From Arthrobacter sp. zg-Y20 (GTDB taxonomy: Bacteria; Actinomycetota; Actinomycetes; Actinomycetales; Micrococcaceae): a stretch of DNA of 64,000 nucleotides. Positions 28,778 to 37,908 of this stretch are shown here, in pieces. Position numbers and translations under genes: made by a program. The notes under the pieces are model-generated. The model made no database searches, was not told the origin of the DNA, and saw only the letters and a program-made list of their open reading frames with translations. Within the stretch, counting starts at the first letter, position 1. Every line of letters begins with the position of its first letter. The stretch is taken from assembly GCF_030142075.1 (NCBI RefSeq), contig NZ_CP126241.1, positions 3,462,985 through 3,526,984 on the forward strand, read 5' to 3'.

Positions 28778-30460
28778 CTACCGAACCCGGTCCACCCGTT
28801 TTTCGTCCCAGACCGGCGTATCGGACTCGTAAACCCTGCCGTCGGAGCCGAACACGAGGAACCGGTCGAAGCTGCGGGCAAACCAGCGGTCGTGCGTGAC
28901 CGCCAGCACGGTGCCCTCAAACGCGTCGATCGCCTTTTCCAGCGCCTCGGCCGAGTGCAGGTCCAGGTTGTCGGTGGGTTCATCCAGCAGGAGCAAGGTG
29001 GCGCCGGACAGTTCCAGGAGCAGGATCTGCAGCCGGGCCTGCTGGCCGCCGGACAGTGATTCGTACTTTTGTTCCGAGGACGCTGCCAAGCCGTAGCGGT
29101 CCAGGGCGCCGGCGGCCGCTTCCCGGCCCAGCCCGGAACGGTGTTCATCGCCGCGGTGCAGGATGTCCAGCAGGGTCTTCTCGGCCAGGTCCGGCCGCAT
29201 CATGGTCTGGGCAAAGAAGCCGGGCCGGATCCGGGCGCCCAGCTTCACCTTGCCGCCGTGCGGCACCGGCGCAATCTCCACCTCGGAGACCGGCTCGTGT
29301 TCCTTTTCCGGATCAGTGCCGCCCAAAGCGAGCAGGCGCAGGAAGTGGGACTTCCCGGAGCCGTTGGAGCCGAGCACGCCCACCCGGTCCCCGAACCAGA
29401 TTTCGGTGCTGAACGGCTTCATCAGCCCGGTCAGTTCCAGCTTCTGTGCCACCACGGCGCGTTTGGCGGTGCGCCCGCCGCGCAGCCGCATCTTGACGTT
29501 CTGCTCCACCGGCAGGGCTTCGGGCGGTCCCGCCTCGAGGAACTTCGCCAACCGGGTCTGGGCCGCCTGGTAGCGGTTGGCCATGTCGGAGCGGAACGCC
29601 GCCTTGTTCTTGTACATGTTGACGAGTTCCTTGAGCTTGAGGTGCTCCTCGTCCCAGCGCCGGCGCAGTTCCTCGAACCGGGCATTGCGGTCTTCGCGGG
29701 CCTTGACGTAGCTGCCGAACCCGCCGCCGTGGATCCAGGCGGAAGCACCGTTGATCCCGGGTTCCAGGGTGACGATCCGGGTGGCGGCGTTGTCCAGCAG
29801 TTCCCGGTCGTGGCTGACGAACAGCACAGACTTCCTGGACTGCGCGAGCTTGTCCTCCAGCCAGCGCTTGCCGGGCACGTCCAGGTAGTTATCCGGCTCG
29901 TCGAGCAGCAGCAGCTCGTCCGGCCCGGCGAAGAGCGCCTCCAGGACCAGGCGCTTCTGCTCACCTCCGGAGAGTGTGGCGGCCTTGCGGTACTGGGCCC
30001 GGTCAAAGGGCAGACCCAGTGCGGCCATGGTCACTTCGTCCCAGACGGTCTCCTGCTCATAGCCGCCGACGTCGCCCCAGTCCGTGATCGCGGTGGCGTA
30101 CCGCATCTGGGTGGGCTCGTCGTCGTGCTCCATCATGGCCAGTTCGGCGGCGTCCACTTCCCGGGCTGCTGCTGCCAGCGCCGGCGGAGCGGCGGAAACC
30201 AGCAGATCCCGGACGGTGCTCTCATCCCTGACCTGGCCAACGAACTGGCGCATGATGCCCATGTTGCCCGAACGGGCCACGGTGCCCTCGTCCGGGACCA
30301 GGTCACCGGCAATGATCCGCAGCAGGGTGGTTTTACCGGTGCCGTTGGGTCCGATCAGCGCCGTCTTGTGCCCGTCACCGACCTTGAAGCTGACGCCGTT
30401 GAGCAGCTGCCGGCCGTCGGACAGGAAATAGTCAATATTGGATACGTCGAGGTGCGCCAC
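28778..30460 (-). CDS. ABC-F family ATPase, second copy type
   Basis: This 560-residue protein has two ABC domains, with Walker A GPNGTGKTT in the first and GSNGSGKSH in the second, and signatures LSGGEQKRLVLEAL and LSGGQQARLQILLLEL. The second Walker A ends in His instead of Ser/Thr, an unusual substitution. The linker is Arg/Glu-rich. GTG at 30460 is supported by GGAGG 8 nt upstream; the longer in-frame extension runs through the ABM gene on the other strand and is not real. It belongs to the ribosome-associated ABC-F class but differs from the 14735-16411 protein. Confidence 0.87.
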   Translation of the reverse strand: MAHLDVSNIDYFLSDGRQLLNGVSFKVGDGHKTALIGPNGTGKTTLLRIIAGDLVPDEGTVARSGNMGIMRQFVGQVRDESTVRDLLVSAAPPALAAAAREVDAAELAMMEHDDEPTQMRYATAITDWGDVGGYEQETVWDEVTMAALGLPFDRAQYRKAATLSGGEQKRLVLEALFAGPDELLLLDEPDNYLDVPGKRWLEDKLAQSRKSVLFVSHDRELLDNAATRIVTLEPGINGASAWIHGGGFGSYVKAREDRNARFEELRRRWDEEHLKLKELVNMYKNKAAFRSDMANRYQAAQTRLAKFLEAGPPEALPVEQNVKMRLRGGRTAKRAVVAQKLELTGLMKPFSTEIWFGDRVGVLGSNGSGKSHFLRLLALGGTDPEKEHEPVSEVEIAPVPHGGKVKLGARIRPGFFAQTMMRPDLAEKTLLDILHRGDEHRSGLGREAAAGALDRYGLAASSEQKYESLSGGQQARLQILLLELSGATLLLLDEPTDNLDLHSAEALEKAIDAFEGTVLAVTHDRWFARSFDRFLVFGSDGRVYESDTPVWDEKRVDRVR

Positions 30461-30541
30461 GTATTCATCCTCCCATTCCGCGTCCCCCTCCTCCGCCGCC
30501 CTGCATGGGCATGCTCCGGAAACCGGGCATACGATGAAGAA

Positions 30542-30862
30542 ATGATCTTTATTACCGTCAAATTCCTCGTCAAGCCCGAATGGACCGAACGCTGGCCCGA
30601 ACTTACCGCCGATTTCACCGCCGCCACCCGGGCGGAGCCGGGCAACCTGTGGTTCGACTGGTCCCGAAGCCTGGAGAACCCGAACGAGTTTGTCCTGGTG
30701 GAAGCCTTCAAGGACGACGCCGCCGCCGCGCACGTGCAGAGCGATCACTTCCAGCAGGCCATGAAGGACATGGTCCAGGCGCTGGTGGAAACCCCGAAGA
30801 TCATCAACACGGTGATCGAGGGCGAAGAGTGGTCCCGGATGGGTGAACTGACCGTCGAATAG
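30542..30862 (+). CDS. ABM-type putative quinol monooxygenase
   Basis: The 106-residue protein has the antibiotic-biosynthesis-monooxygenase (ABM) ferredoxin-like fold. The pattern FITVKFLVKPEWTERWPEL, then TRAEPGNLWFDWSRS, then FVLVEAFKDDAAAAHVQSDHF is typical of YgiN-like dimeric enzymes. The catalytic role in this family is cofactor-free oxygenation of quinols or related aromatics. It is divergent from the ABC-F gene, 81 bp apart. The substrate is unknown. Confidence 0.82.
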   Translation: MIFITVKFLVKPEWTERWPELTADFTAATRAEPGNLWFDWSRSLENPNEFVLVEAFKDDAAAAHVQSDHFQQAMKDMVQALVETPKIINTVIEGEEWSRMGELTVE

Positions 30863-30882
30863 GGACGGTTGTTCAGGTGCTC

Positions 30883-30920
30883 GGTCATGGGAAACCTCCT
30901 GCTTACAGGTCCCCATGACC
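30883..30920. terminator. Bidirectional hairpin between ABM gene and membrane-anchored gene
   Basis: GGTCATGGG (30883-30891) pairs perfectly with CCCATGACC (30912-30920), and ACCT/AGGT extend the stem inward. It sits between two convergent stops at 30862 and 30968. It has no T-tract. Confidence 0.65.
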
Positions 30921-30967
30921 GGCGCCTGGGCACAAGGCCCGCAGCAGAAGAGCAGCGGCTCCGGGCG

Positions 30968-32134
30968 CTACTCTCCGAACACCATGGTGATTGCCTCGCC
31001 CTGGATATTCACCTTGGCGGGCATGGAATAGAGCTCAACCGTGCCCTTCTGCATTCCCCAGTCATCGCCCTGCTTCATTTCGGCTTCCAGCGTGAACTGC
31101 CCGTTTTCCGCCGTGACTGAGAACGGGGCGGTCGGATCGCCCTCGATCACGGCGTAGGTGGGCTCCCTGGTCATACTCCACTTGATGTTGCGGAAGTTGT
31201 TGGGGTCTTCGCCGTCGGCCTTGTTCGGGCAGCCCTTTGGCAGCAGTTCGGTGGACTTCATGCAGGCATCCAGGTGTGCCCTGGTCTGGGCCTTGATCTC
31301 ATCGCGTGCCGCGTCCGTGATCTCCGGGAGGAACCCCACTCCCATCAGTGATTCCTGCGAGTCCAGACCGACGTTCATGACTTCGTCCTCGCCGTAGCTG
31401 ACGAATTTCGTGCCATTGGGAGCGCTGAAGGTGTAGTCGCCCGGCATTACCGCGAGCTTCCGGCCGTCCTCGGGGGCTTTGAAGTCCACGCCGTTTACGG
31501 CGGTACCGGTGACATCCGCGTCCATCATGTAGCGCACCGACCACGTGCCCAGTGGTGCGTCGACTTTCCATTTCTTGAAGAGCACTGCCTCGGTCCCGGC
31601 CTTGGACAGCGACAGTTTCATGGCCTCGCTCTCCCCGCCCTGCTCCACGTCAACCGATACCTCGGCCTTGTCGCCGTCGACCGCGACATCCGTGATTTCA
31701 AAACCGCTGATCCGGTTCTCCACCTTCGAGTAGACCTCATCGGTCATCAGGGAATTGTCCAGGTCCGAATCGGCAGGCGCCATGTCCAGGGCCTTTTCCA
31801 GCTCCCCGTCGACCAGTGCCTGGAGGTACTCCTCCGCCTGGACCCTCGGGCTGTAGACCGTGTCGTCCATGTACTGATAGCCGAAATAGCCTCCTACGCC
31901 CAGGAGCACCAGCAGGCCGCCTGCCACGCTGCCTGCGATTATCAGGCGCTTGCGCCGCTTCGGGTTCGGCTGCCGCTGCGGCAGGGTGCCTTCCCCGCCG
32001 GGAGGCGGCGGGAGCTGCGGCCACTGCTGCCCGGGCTGCGGCGCAGTACCTGCACCGGGTGGAGGCGGCGGAGCCCCCTGGAATCCCTGCGTCCCCGCAG
32101 CCGACCCATAGTTCTCCATATGCCTGTCCCCCAT
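30968..32134 (-). CDS. Membrane-anchored protein with proline-rich N-terminus, unknown function
   Basis: The 388-residue protein has a cytoplasmic N-terminus rich in Pro, Gly and Gln (residues 1-60), a positively charged RRKRLIIAGS border, one membrane segment at about 64-85 and an extracellular domain of about 300 residues. That domain holds repeated beta-rich stretches similar to the DUF4878/NTF2-like and Ig-like lipoproteins of actinobacteria (YLQALVDGELEKALDMAP near 105). Two Cys residues in ACMKSTELLPKGC may form a disulfide. I do not recognise a precise family. Starts at 32134 and 32119 both have upstream purine-rich sites. Confidence 0.7.
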   Translation of the reverse strand: MGDRHMENYGSAAGTQGFQGAPPPPPGAGTAPQPGQQWPQLPPPPGGEGTLPQRQPNPKRRKRLIIAGSVAGGLLVLLGVGGYFGYQYMDDTVYSPRVQAEEYLQALVDGELEKALDMAPADSDLDNSLMTDEVYSKVENRISGFEITDVAVDGDKAEVSVDVEQGGESEAMKLSLSKAGTEAVLFKKWKVDAPLGTWSVRYMMDADVTGTAVNGVDFKAPEDGRKLAVMPGDYTFSAPNGTKFVSYGEDEVMNVGLDSQESLMGVGFLPEITDAARDEIKAQTRAHLDACMKSTELLPKGCPNKADGEDPNNFRNIKWSMTREPTYAVIEGDPTAPFSVTAENGQFTLEAEMKQGDDWGMQKGTVELYSMPAKVNIQGEAITMVFGE

Positions 32135-32276
32135 TGCCTTGCTCCCCCAGTCAAGTACCGGCAGGCGTGCCGGTACCCGATAACATACAAGCTTTTATGC
32201 TCCAGGTCACAGTCCGGATTCCACCGGGATCCGGACCTGCCGGCACCCGCAGGAAAGGCTGCCCGGCGAACGCCCG

Positions 32277-33731
32277 CTAGTTGTACCCGGCAGCGGGTGC
32301 CAGGGAGGGCATCGGCAGCCCGAAAACGTCTTTAAGCGCCAGCTGCGCAGCATGCTGCCCGCCCATGCCGTGCACGCCGGGGCCCGGGGGCGTGGAGGCC
32401 GAACTGAGATAGACGCCCGGAAGCGGCGTCCGCCAGGGACTGGGTGAGAGTACGGGACGAATCAGCATTTGCTGCAGTGTCACCGCTCCTGCACCAAAGT
32501 CTCCGCCTACATAGTTGGCGTTGTACGCCTCCAAGCCGGCCGCCGTCGTCACCTTGGAGTCCACAATCAGGTCCCTGAACCCGGGGGCGAACCGTTCAAT
32601 CTGCGCAGTGACTGCCTCGGTCATGTCTACGGTTGAGCCGGCCGGGACATGGCAGTAGGACCACAGGACATGCCGTCCTGCAGGGGCCCGTGTGGGGTCG
32701 AATCCGCTGGGCTGGGAGGCCAGGACGTAGGGACGGCGGGGGTGCCTGCCGGCGGCGACGTCGGCCTCGGCCTCGGCGAGTTCGGCCCGGGTGCCGCCCA
32801 AGTGGGCCGTTCCCGCATGGGCCACCTCCGGATTCGTCCAGGGCACGGGACCGGAAAGGATGTAGTCCACCTTGCAGGCGGCGTTGCCGTATTTGAAGCG
32901 CTCCAGCGCCCGCGCGTACCGTCCGGGCAGCCGGTCGGATGCCAGTTCCAGCAGCACCGAAGGAGCAACGTCCAGGATGACGGCGCGGGAGTCCGCCACT
33001 TCGGCCAGCGAGGTGACCCGGTGGCCGGTGATGATCTTGCCGCCGTGCGCCCGCAGGTCATCGGCGAGCGCCTCGGCAATGGCCTGTGAGCCGCCCACCG
33101 GGATGGGCCAGCCAACCGTGTGGGCAAGGGTGCCGAGCATCAGCCCGCCCCCGGCCGACGGCAGCGAGGGCATCCTGCCCACCGGGTGCGCTGCCACACC
33201 TGAAAGCAGTGCGGGGGCGGCGTCCTCCATGAACCGCCGGTTCCACCAGGCGGTCCCCTGGTCCAGGACGGCGAGCCCGAAACGGACCAGCGCCACCGGG
33301 TCGCGGGGGACGCTCAGCAGCGAACCCATCAAGAGCTCGGTGACCGCTTCGCTGCGCTCCACCAGGGGTGCCATCAGCTGCCGGTAGGCGGCGCCGTCCC
33401 GGCCCAGCCCTTCCACGGTCCGTTCCAGGTCCTTGTACGCCAGCCCGGCGCGGCCGCCGTCCAGCGGCGCGGCGTAGGAGATTTCGGGAACCACCAGGTC
33501 GATTCGCCGGTCCAGCCCGAAGCTGCGGAAGAACGGGGAGGCCAGCGCCATGGGATGCACGGCCGAGCAGATGTCGTGCAGGTGGCCCGGCTCCATCAGC
33601 TCCTTGGTCCGGCTCCCGCCGCCGATGGTCCCGGCCGCCTCGAAGACCCGGACCGAGAGTCCCGCTCGGGCCATGATGACCGCTGCCGCCAGCCCGTTGG
33701 GGCCGGCACCGACTACGCTGACATCGCTCAT
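32277..33731 (-). CDS. FAD-dependent oxidoreductase, phytoene-desaturase/PYROXD2-like
   Basis: The 484-residue protein begins with a Rossmann dinucleotide motif VVGAGPNGLAAAVIMARAG and the following Glu in VRVFEAAGTIGGGSRT. The C-terminal FAD contact is YLSSASTPPGPGVHGMGGQHAA. The layout fits the CrtI/PYROXD2 branch of the amine-oxidase-like superfamily. No crtB, crtE or other carotenoid gene is nearby, so a carotenoid role is not supported. It is 10 bp downstream of the FemX-like gene in the same direction, suggesting a lipid or envelope substrate. This is inference. Confidence 0.82.
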   Translation of the reverse strand: MSDVSVVGAGPNGLAAAVIMARAGLSVRVFEAAGTIGGGSRTKELMEPGHLHDICSAVHPMALASPFFRSFGLDRRIDLVVPEISYAAPLDGGRAGLAYKDLERTVEGLGRDGAAYRQLMAPLVERSEAVTELLMGSLLSVPRDPVALVRFGLAVLDQGTAWWNRRFMEDAAPALLSGVAAHPVGRMPSLPSAGGGLMLGTLAHTVGWPIPVGGSQAIAEALADDLRAHGGKIITGHRVTSLAEVADSRAVILDVAPSVLLELASDRLPGRYARALERFKYGNAACKVDYILSGPVPWTNPEVAHAGTAHLGGTRAELAEAEADVAAGRHPRRPYVLASQPSGFDPTRAPAGRHVLWSYCHVPAGSTVDMTEAVTAQIERFAPGFRDLIVDSKVTTAAGLEAYNANYVGGDFGAGAVTLQQMLIRPVLSPSPWRTPLPGVYLSSASTPPGPGVHGMGGQHAAQLALKDVFGLPMPSLAPAAGYN

Positions 33732-33741
33732 CCGGTGTGCC

Positions 33742-34824
33742 TTACTGCCCCTTGCGCCCGGTGACCCGGGCGGCCAGGGACTTGGTTGCGGCCGGCAGCG
33801 CCCGGAGTTTGCCGGGCGCCTCCCGCCGGAGCTTCAAAGCCGTTGCCACCAGAGCGTACCGCCCCGGCTGCAGGGGGATGTCGTATGTGGTGGGAATGGT
33901 GACCACGGTCTTGGAGAAATTCCGCTTGAACGTCGTGACGTTGATCAGGCCCGGGTAGTTCTCGCTGACAATGCCGGTGAGCCCGCAGGCGGTGTTGCCG
34001 GCCGCCTTGAGCACCTTGAACGCTTCCCAGAGCAGCAGGTAGGGCGCGTTGGTCTTCCGCGCGCTGTGCGAACTGGCCGCGAAGTAGTAGACGGAGTAGC
34101 CGCGGTACTCGGTGGTGATCAGCCAGGAAACCGGTTTGCCCTCTACGTAGGCAACCATCAGCCGCAGGTACTCGCCGAGCTCGGTCAGCAGCGTCTCATA
34201 GAACGTCGATTCGAAACTCGAGAAGCCGTCACGGGCCGCGGTTTCCTGCATGATCGGGAACAGCTCGGTACGGAACACCTCGGCCCACCGTTCCGGTTCA
34301 ATGGTCCGCACCTCCACACCCAGCTTTTCCGCCTTGCGGATCAGGTTGCGCGCATTGGACCGGAATGAGGCGAAGATGGCGTCCGTGTCCGGAGTCAGGT
34401 CCACGACTATTTCGCGTTCGTACCAGCCGTGTTCCAGGGGACCCGTCACCGGCGGCTGCGGGTGTTCCACCTGCATCCGGATGTACAGGGGATCCACGGA
34501 CGGATCGGCCCGGAACTGTTCCTGCACCGTATGGACCAGGCGTGCTTCGGCGTTGTGCGTGCGGACGGTGAACCAGGTGGGTCCGTTGACCACCACCAGG
34601 GACGGACGCAGCCGCCGTTCCGAGCGCAGGTAACTGGCAGTCGCGACCAGTGTGCCGCCGTCGTAATAGGCCCAAATGCCGTAGGGGCTGCGGCCGAGCT
34701 TTGCCTCAAAATCAGCCCAGTACGGGGTCTGCTCCAGCGGAATCACAACGTCGGGATGCGCGGCGGCGAGAACTTCGAATTCCTTGGAGTTAAGCTGCTC
34801 GGAACGGTATGGAACGGGTGTCAC
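33742..34824 (-). CDS. FemX-like lipid II amino acid transferase / FemAB family
   Basis: The 360-residue protein has the FemABX pattern of two GNAT-like domains. TPYWADFEAKLGRSPYGIWAY lies near the N-terminus, FRSNARNLIRKAEKLGVEV in the middle and LLWEAFKVLKAAGNTACGLTGI in the second domain. Such enzymes transfer amino acids from aminoacyl-tRNA to the lipid II stem peptide to build the interpeptide bridge. Arthrobacter-type peptidoglycans have such bridges, which fits. The GTG start overlaps the glycosyltransferase stop by 4 bp. The specific amino acid cannot be told. Confidence 0.82.
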   Translation of the reverse strand: MTPVPYRSEQLNSKEFEVLAAAHPDVVIPLEQTPYWADFEAKLGRSPYGIWAYYDGGTLVATASYLRSERRLRPSLVVVNGPTWFTVRTHNAEARLVHTVQEQFRADPSVDPLYIRMQVEHPQPPVTGPLEHGWYEREIVVDLTPDTDAIFASFRSNARNLIRKAEKLGVEVRTIEPERWAEVFRTELFPIMQETAARDGFSSFESTFYETLLTELGEYLRLMVAYVEGKPVSWLITTEYRGYSVYYFAASSHSARKTNAPYLLLWEAFKVLKAAGNTACGLTGIVSENYPGLINVTTFKRNFSKTVVTIPTTYDIPLQPGRYALVATALKLRREAPGKLRALPAATKSLAARVTGRKGQ

Positions 34825-36281
34825 TGTGCTTCTTTCGCCGGGGCCGCATGCGCTTCTAAGGATACGGCGTTGCTCCGCTTCAGGAGCAGCCGGTCCGGGG
34901 CGCCGTCGAACGGGCCTCCCTGGGGATCGTCGGCGCCGGTGCGGCGCACCGGATCACCGTCGGGGTGCAGGATGTCTGCCACCACCCGGTACATCAGGTA
35001 GGCGGTGGCCAGCACATGCCCCAGGACGGCCAGTACGTAGTACGGGGAGTCGATGTTGTTCTGCGCCGCACCGCCGGAGGTGTCCTTGGCGAGGTACATC
35101 CAGATGGCCCACCAGTGCATCACTTCGAAGAACTGCCAGATCAGGAAGTCCCGCCACCGTGGCCGGGCCAGGGCCACCAGCGGAATCAGCCACAGGACAA
35201 ACTGCGGGGAATAGACCTTATTGGTGAGGATGAACGCGGCAACAATCAGGAAAGCCAGCTGCGCCAGCCGCGGTCGCCGCCCGGAACACAGGGCCAGCAC
35301 GGCGATCCCGGCACATGCGAGGGCAAACAGGGCGTAAGCCCAGAAGTTGATGAATCCGGCGTCCACGCCTACCCCGCCGTAGCGCTCCACGGTCAGGTTC
35401 CAGGCAAACCAGATGGAGGAAAACCCCGCCGGTCGTTCGGACGTGAACGTGAGGAAAAAGCGCCAGGACTCGAAGTCGCGGAGCATAAAGGGCAGGTTCA
35501 CGGCCGCCCAGGCCAGGCCCGCCGCGGCAAAGGTGAGCAGTGCCGGACGCAGCCGCATGGTCCGCAGGGCCAGCACCAGGACTGCGCCGAGGATCAGGAC
35601 GGGGTACAGCTTCAGGGCCGTGCCCAGGCCGATCAGCACGCCGGCCGCCAGCGGCCGGTTCCGCGCAAAGGCCAGCATGCCCGCCGTGGCGAGCATCACT
35701 GCCCAAATGTCCCAATTGATGAAGACAGCCAGGATGGCCGCCGGGGCCACCGCCACCATCGCAGCGTCCCAGGGCCGCCGGCCGGACATACGCATGGTGG
35801 CCACCACAGTGACCATCCAGGCGCCGGCGGCCAGGAAGGCGTTGACATCGAAGTAGTGCAGGGCGCGGACGGCGGAAGCACCCTCCCCCGGAACCACCAG
35901 TGCGGTTGCACCGGCCAGCAGCCCCAGAAGCACCGGGTATTCAAACAGTGCACCCTCGGTGAAAAAGGGGAAGACGCCCTCCCCAAGGCCCCTGGTCCCG
36001 AACAGTTCGGGCCAGTCGGAATAGCACGCCTGGTAGAAGTGGTCCGGGGTGGACCAGCCGCCGGCGCGGCAGGGCATCTTGACCAGGACGGCCAGCAGCG
36101 CCGAGACCGTGGTGAACAGGATCAGCACCCGTTCCACTGTGAAGAATCCGGGGGTTACAACACCTGGCGCGGTGAAGCGTCCCAGCGGACCGCCGATGCC
36201 CTCCGTGAATTTCCGCAGGAAGGGATCGTTGCGGCTGGGCACCACTATGCGCAGCGGGCGGCGCTGGGGGTTGGGCTCCAT
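34821..36281 (-). CDS. Polytopic glycosyltransferase 87 / mannosyltransferase-like (DUF2029)
   Basis: This 486-residue protein has about 10-12 membrane segments and belongs to the GT87/DUF2029 family, which uses polyprenol-phosphate-linked mannose outside the membrane. FINWDIWAVMLATAGMLAFA, LGTALKLYPVLILGAVLVLAL and ILTNKVYSPQFVLWLIPL are typical. An Asp after the first membrane segment (WSTPDHFYQACYSDWPELF) is the likely catalytic acid of GT-C enzymes. It is the first gene of the operon with the FemX-like and FAD genes. In many relatives it sits near ino1 and a penicillin-binding protein gene; the latter is absent here. Confidence 0.82.
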   Translation of the reverse strand: MEPNPQRRPLRIVVPSRNDPFLRKFTEGIGGPLGRFTAPGVVTPGFFTVERVLILFTTVSALLAVLVKMPCRAGGWSTPDHFYQACYSDWPELFGTRGLGEGVFPFFTEGALFEYPVLLGLLAGATALVVPGEGASAVRALHYFDVNAFLAAGAWMVTVVATMRMSGRRPWDAAMVAVAPAAILAVFINWDIWAVMLATAGMLAFARNRPLAAGVLIGLGTALKLYPVLILGAVLVLALRTMRLRPALLTFAAAGLAWAAVNLPFMLRDFESWRFFLTFTSERPAGFSSIWFAWNLTVERYGGVGVDAGFINFWAYALFALACAGIAVLALCSGRRPRLAQLAFLIVAAFILTNKVYSPQFVLWLIPLVALARPRWRDFLIWQFFEVMHWWAIWMYLAKDTSGGAAQNNIDSPYYVLAVLGHVLATAYLMYRVVADILHPDGDPVRRTGADDPQGGPFDGAPDRLLLKRSNAVSLEAHAAPAKEAQ

Positions 36282-36333
36282 GCCTATCAGTATCCAGCAG
36301 GACGGCGCTCCGGACAGGAGGTCCGCCGCGCGG

Positions 36334-37719
36334 CTACCCCGGTGTAAGTGTTCCTCCCCGTGCCAAGGCGTAGGTGCCGCCGTTCAGGTACGCGTTCTCC
36401 GGCTCGGACGGATCGTAGGTGAGCGTGTGTCCGTTGCCGGTGATGTTGGTGACCTGGCCGCCGCTGACCAGGGCGCCTGCCACCGAGGAGGCCGCGGAGT
36501 CTGCCTGCAGGCTGATCCGCGAGGTGTCGTCCAAGGTGACCCCTACGTTGGCGAGCGTCCCCGTAACGCTGCTGTTGGCGGTCAGGGAAACGGCCAGGCT
36601 GCTGCCCTGCTGTGCACTGAGGTTGCCGGTAAGTTCGGTTTCGGTCATCTCCACCGTGCCGGACCCGCCGCCGGTGACGCTGACCAGGTTTCCCGAGTCG
36701 GCGCTCACGGTGCTCCCCTGGCTGATGCTCACAGTGGCCGGCACCCCTTCGATGAGCACGGCGTCGCCGTCTCCGGCATTCAGGCTGCCGCCGGTGAGCG
36801 TCAGGCTGCCGCCCGCCGGTCCCCCGTCGCTGCCCTGGAGAAGGTGCACGCCGTGGGTGCCGCCCGAGAGTTCGGACCGGGTACTGATAAGGGTGTTGGT
36901 CCCTTCTACCACTGCCGCTTCGGCAGAGCGGGACGTTCCGGCCACTGCGCAGACCGAAATGTCCCCGGCGGAATAGATGGCCGGCGCCGCCTCCCCGACG
37001 GCGGTGGATCGGTTAATCGAGATCTGGCCTTCGCCGCCGGCGGCAATAGGGCTGGCGTTCCCCTCGTCCGTTGACAGCGTCAGGTCCGTTCCCGTCACCG
37101 ATCCACCGTCCCCTGCACCGACAGCGGGGGCCGAGGCACCGTCGGTGCGCACTGTGGTGCTGCCCAGTTCCACCAGGGAACCGGTGCCGCTGCTGAATAC
37201 CCCGCCGGCGCCGGCACCGGTGGAGCTGACCGTGGCATTTAGCAGGGATAGCCGGCTGCCGCCGGACACCAGCACGGCAGCGTTGAGTCCGGCGGCCGCG
37301 GACGCCTCGGGGTTGGACGAGCTGCCGCTCTTGGTGATGTCCGCATCAGCCACGGCCGTGCTCCCGCCGTCGGACCGCGTGAGCGCGGAGGTGTCGGCGT
37401 CGGCAGCGGAGAAGTTGCCGCGGTCGGGATTATTGGAGGGCACCGTAGCCGGCAGGGGCGGGCAGTCCGCTGCCGAGCCGGCACCGGCGGAGAAGGTGGG
37501 CGTTGAGGAGGGTCCGGCGGTCGGACTGGAAGCCGGCGCCGACTGGCTGTCCTGCTGCGGCGGCGGGGCAGGCGTGCACGCGGCCAGCCCGAGCGCAACG
37601 GCCAGGACTGCGGCACGAAGCGCGGCCGGCACCAGGCCCGCCGATGCGTGCCGGAAGGCCGGTGCAGAATGCACCGAGCCCCCGGCAGAAGGCGCTGGGC
37701 TTTGGGAAAAGGCGGTCAT
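36334..37719 (-). CDS. Secreted lipoprotein with beta-helix-like repeats
   Basis: The 461-residue protein has a signal peptide with lipobox LGLAAC near residue 48, then a Ser/Pro/Gln-rich linker. The remainder is a low-complexity Gly/Ser/Thr/Asp body with periodic patterns such as GSLVELGSTTVRTDG and GSLTLTGGSLNAGDGDAVLI, as in right-handed parallel beta-helix or polymorphic outer-membrane-type repeats. No catalytic residues could be assigned. ATG at 37719 has GGGAG upstream. The gene is divergent from ino1. A surface carbohydrate-binding or adhesive role is conceivable but unproven. Confidence 0.72.
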   Translation of the reverse strand: MTAFSQSPAPSAGGSVHSAPAFRHASAGLVPAALRAAVLAVALGLAACTPAPPPQQDSQSAPASSPTAGPSSTPTFSAGAGSAADCPPLPATVPSNNPDRGNFSAADADTSALTRSDGGSTAVADADITKSGSSSNPEASAAAGLNAAVLVSGGSRLSLLNATVSSTGAGAGGVFSSGTGSLVELGSTTVRTDGASAPAVGAGDGGSVTGTDLTLSTDEGNASPIAAGGEGQISINRSTAVGEAAPAIYSAGDISVCAVAGTSRSAEAAVVEGTNTLISTRSELSGGTHGVHLLQGSDGGPAGGSLTLTGGSLNAGDGDAVLIEGVPATVSISQGSTVSADSGNLVSVTGGGSGTVEMTETELTGNLSAQQGSSLAVSLTANSSVTGTLANVGVTLDDTSRISLQADSAASSVAGALVSGGQVTNITGNGHTLTYDPSEPENAYLNGGTYALARGGTLTPG

Positions 37720-37908
37720 CAGCGGCTCCCGGGCCGAAGTGGCGGAGACTCTTCGCGGGTCCAGTCTAGGGGCGCACCGCCGCCGGGTGGCAGGCCGTGC
37801 GGCCAATACGTTTCGAAACCGGTAAGAGATGTGAGTACCAGCACGTAGACTGTGTTGGTTGTCTGCGCCCGCGGGCGCAGCATTCAACATATTCTTCGAA
37901 GGAGAACC

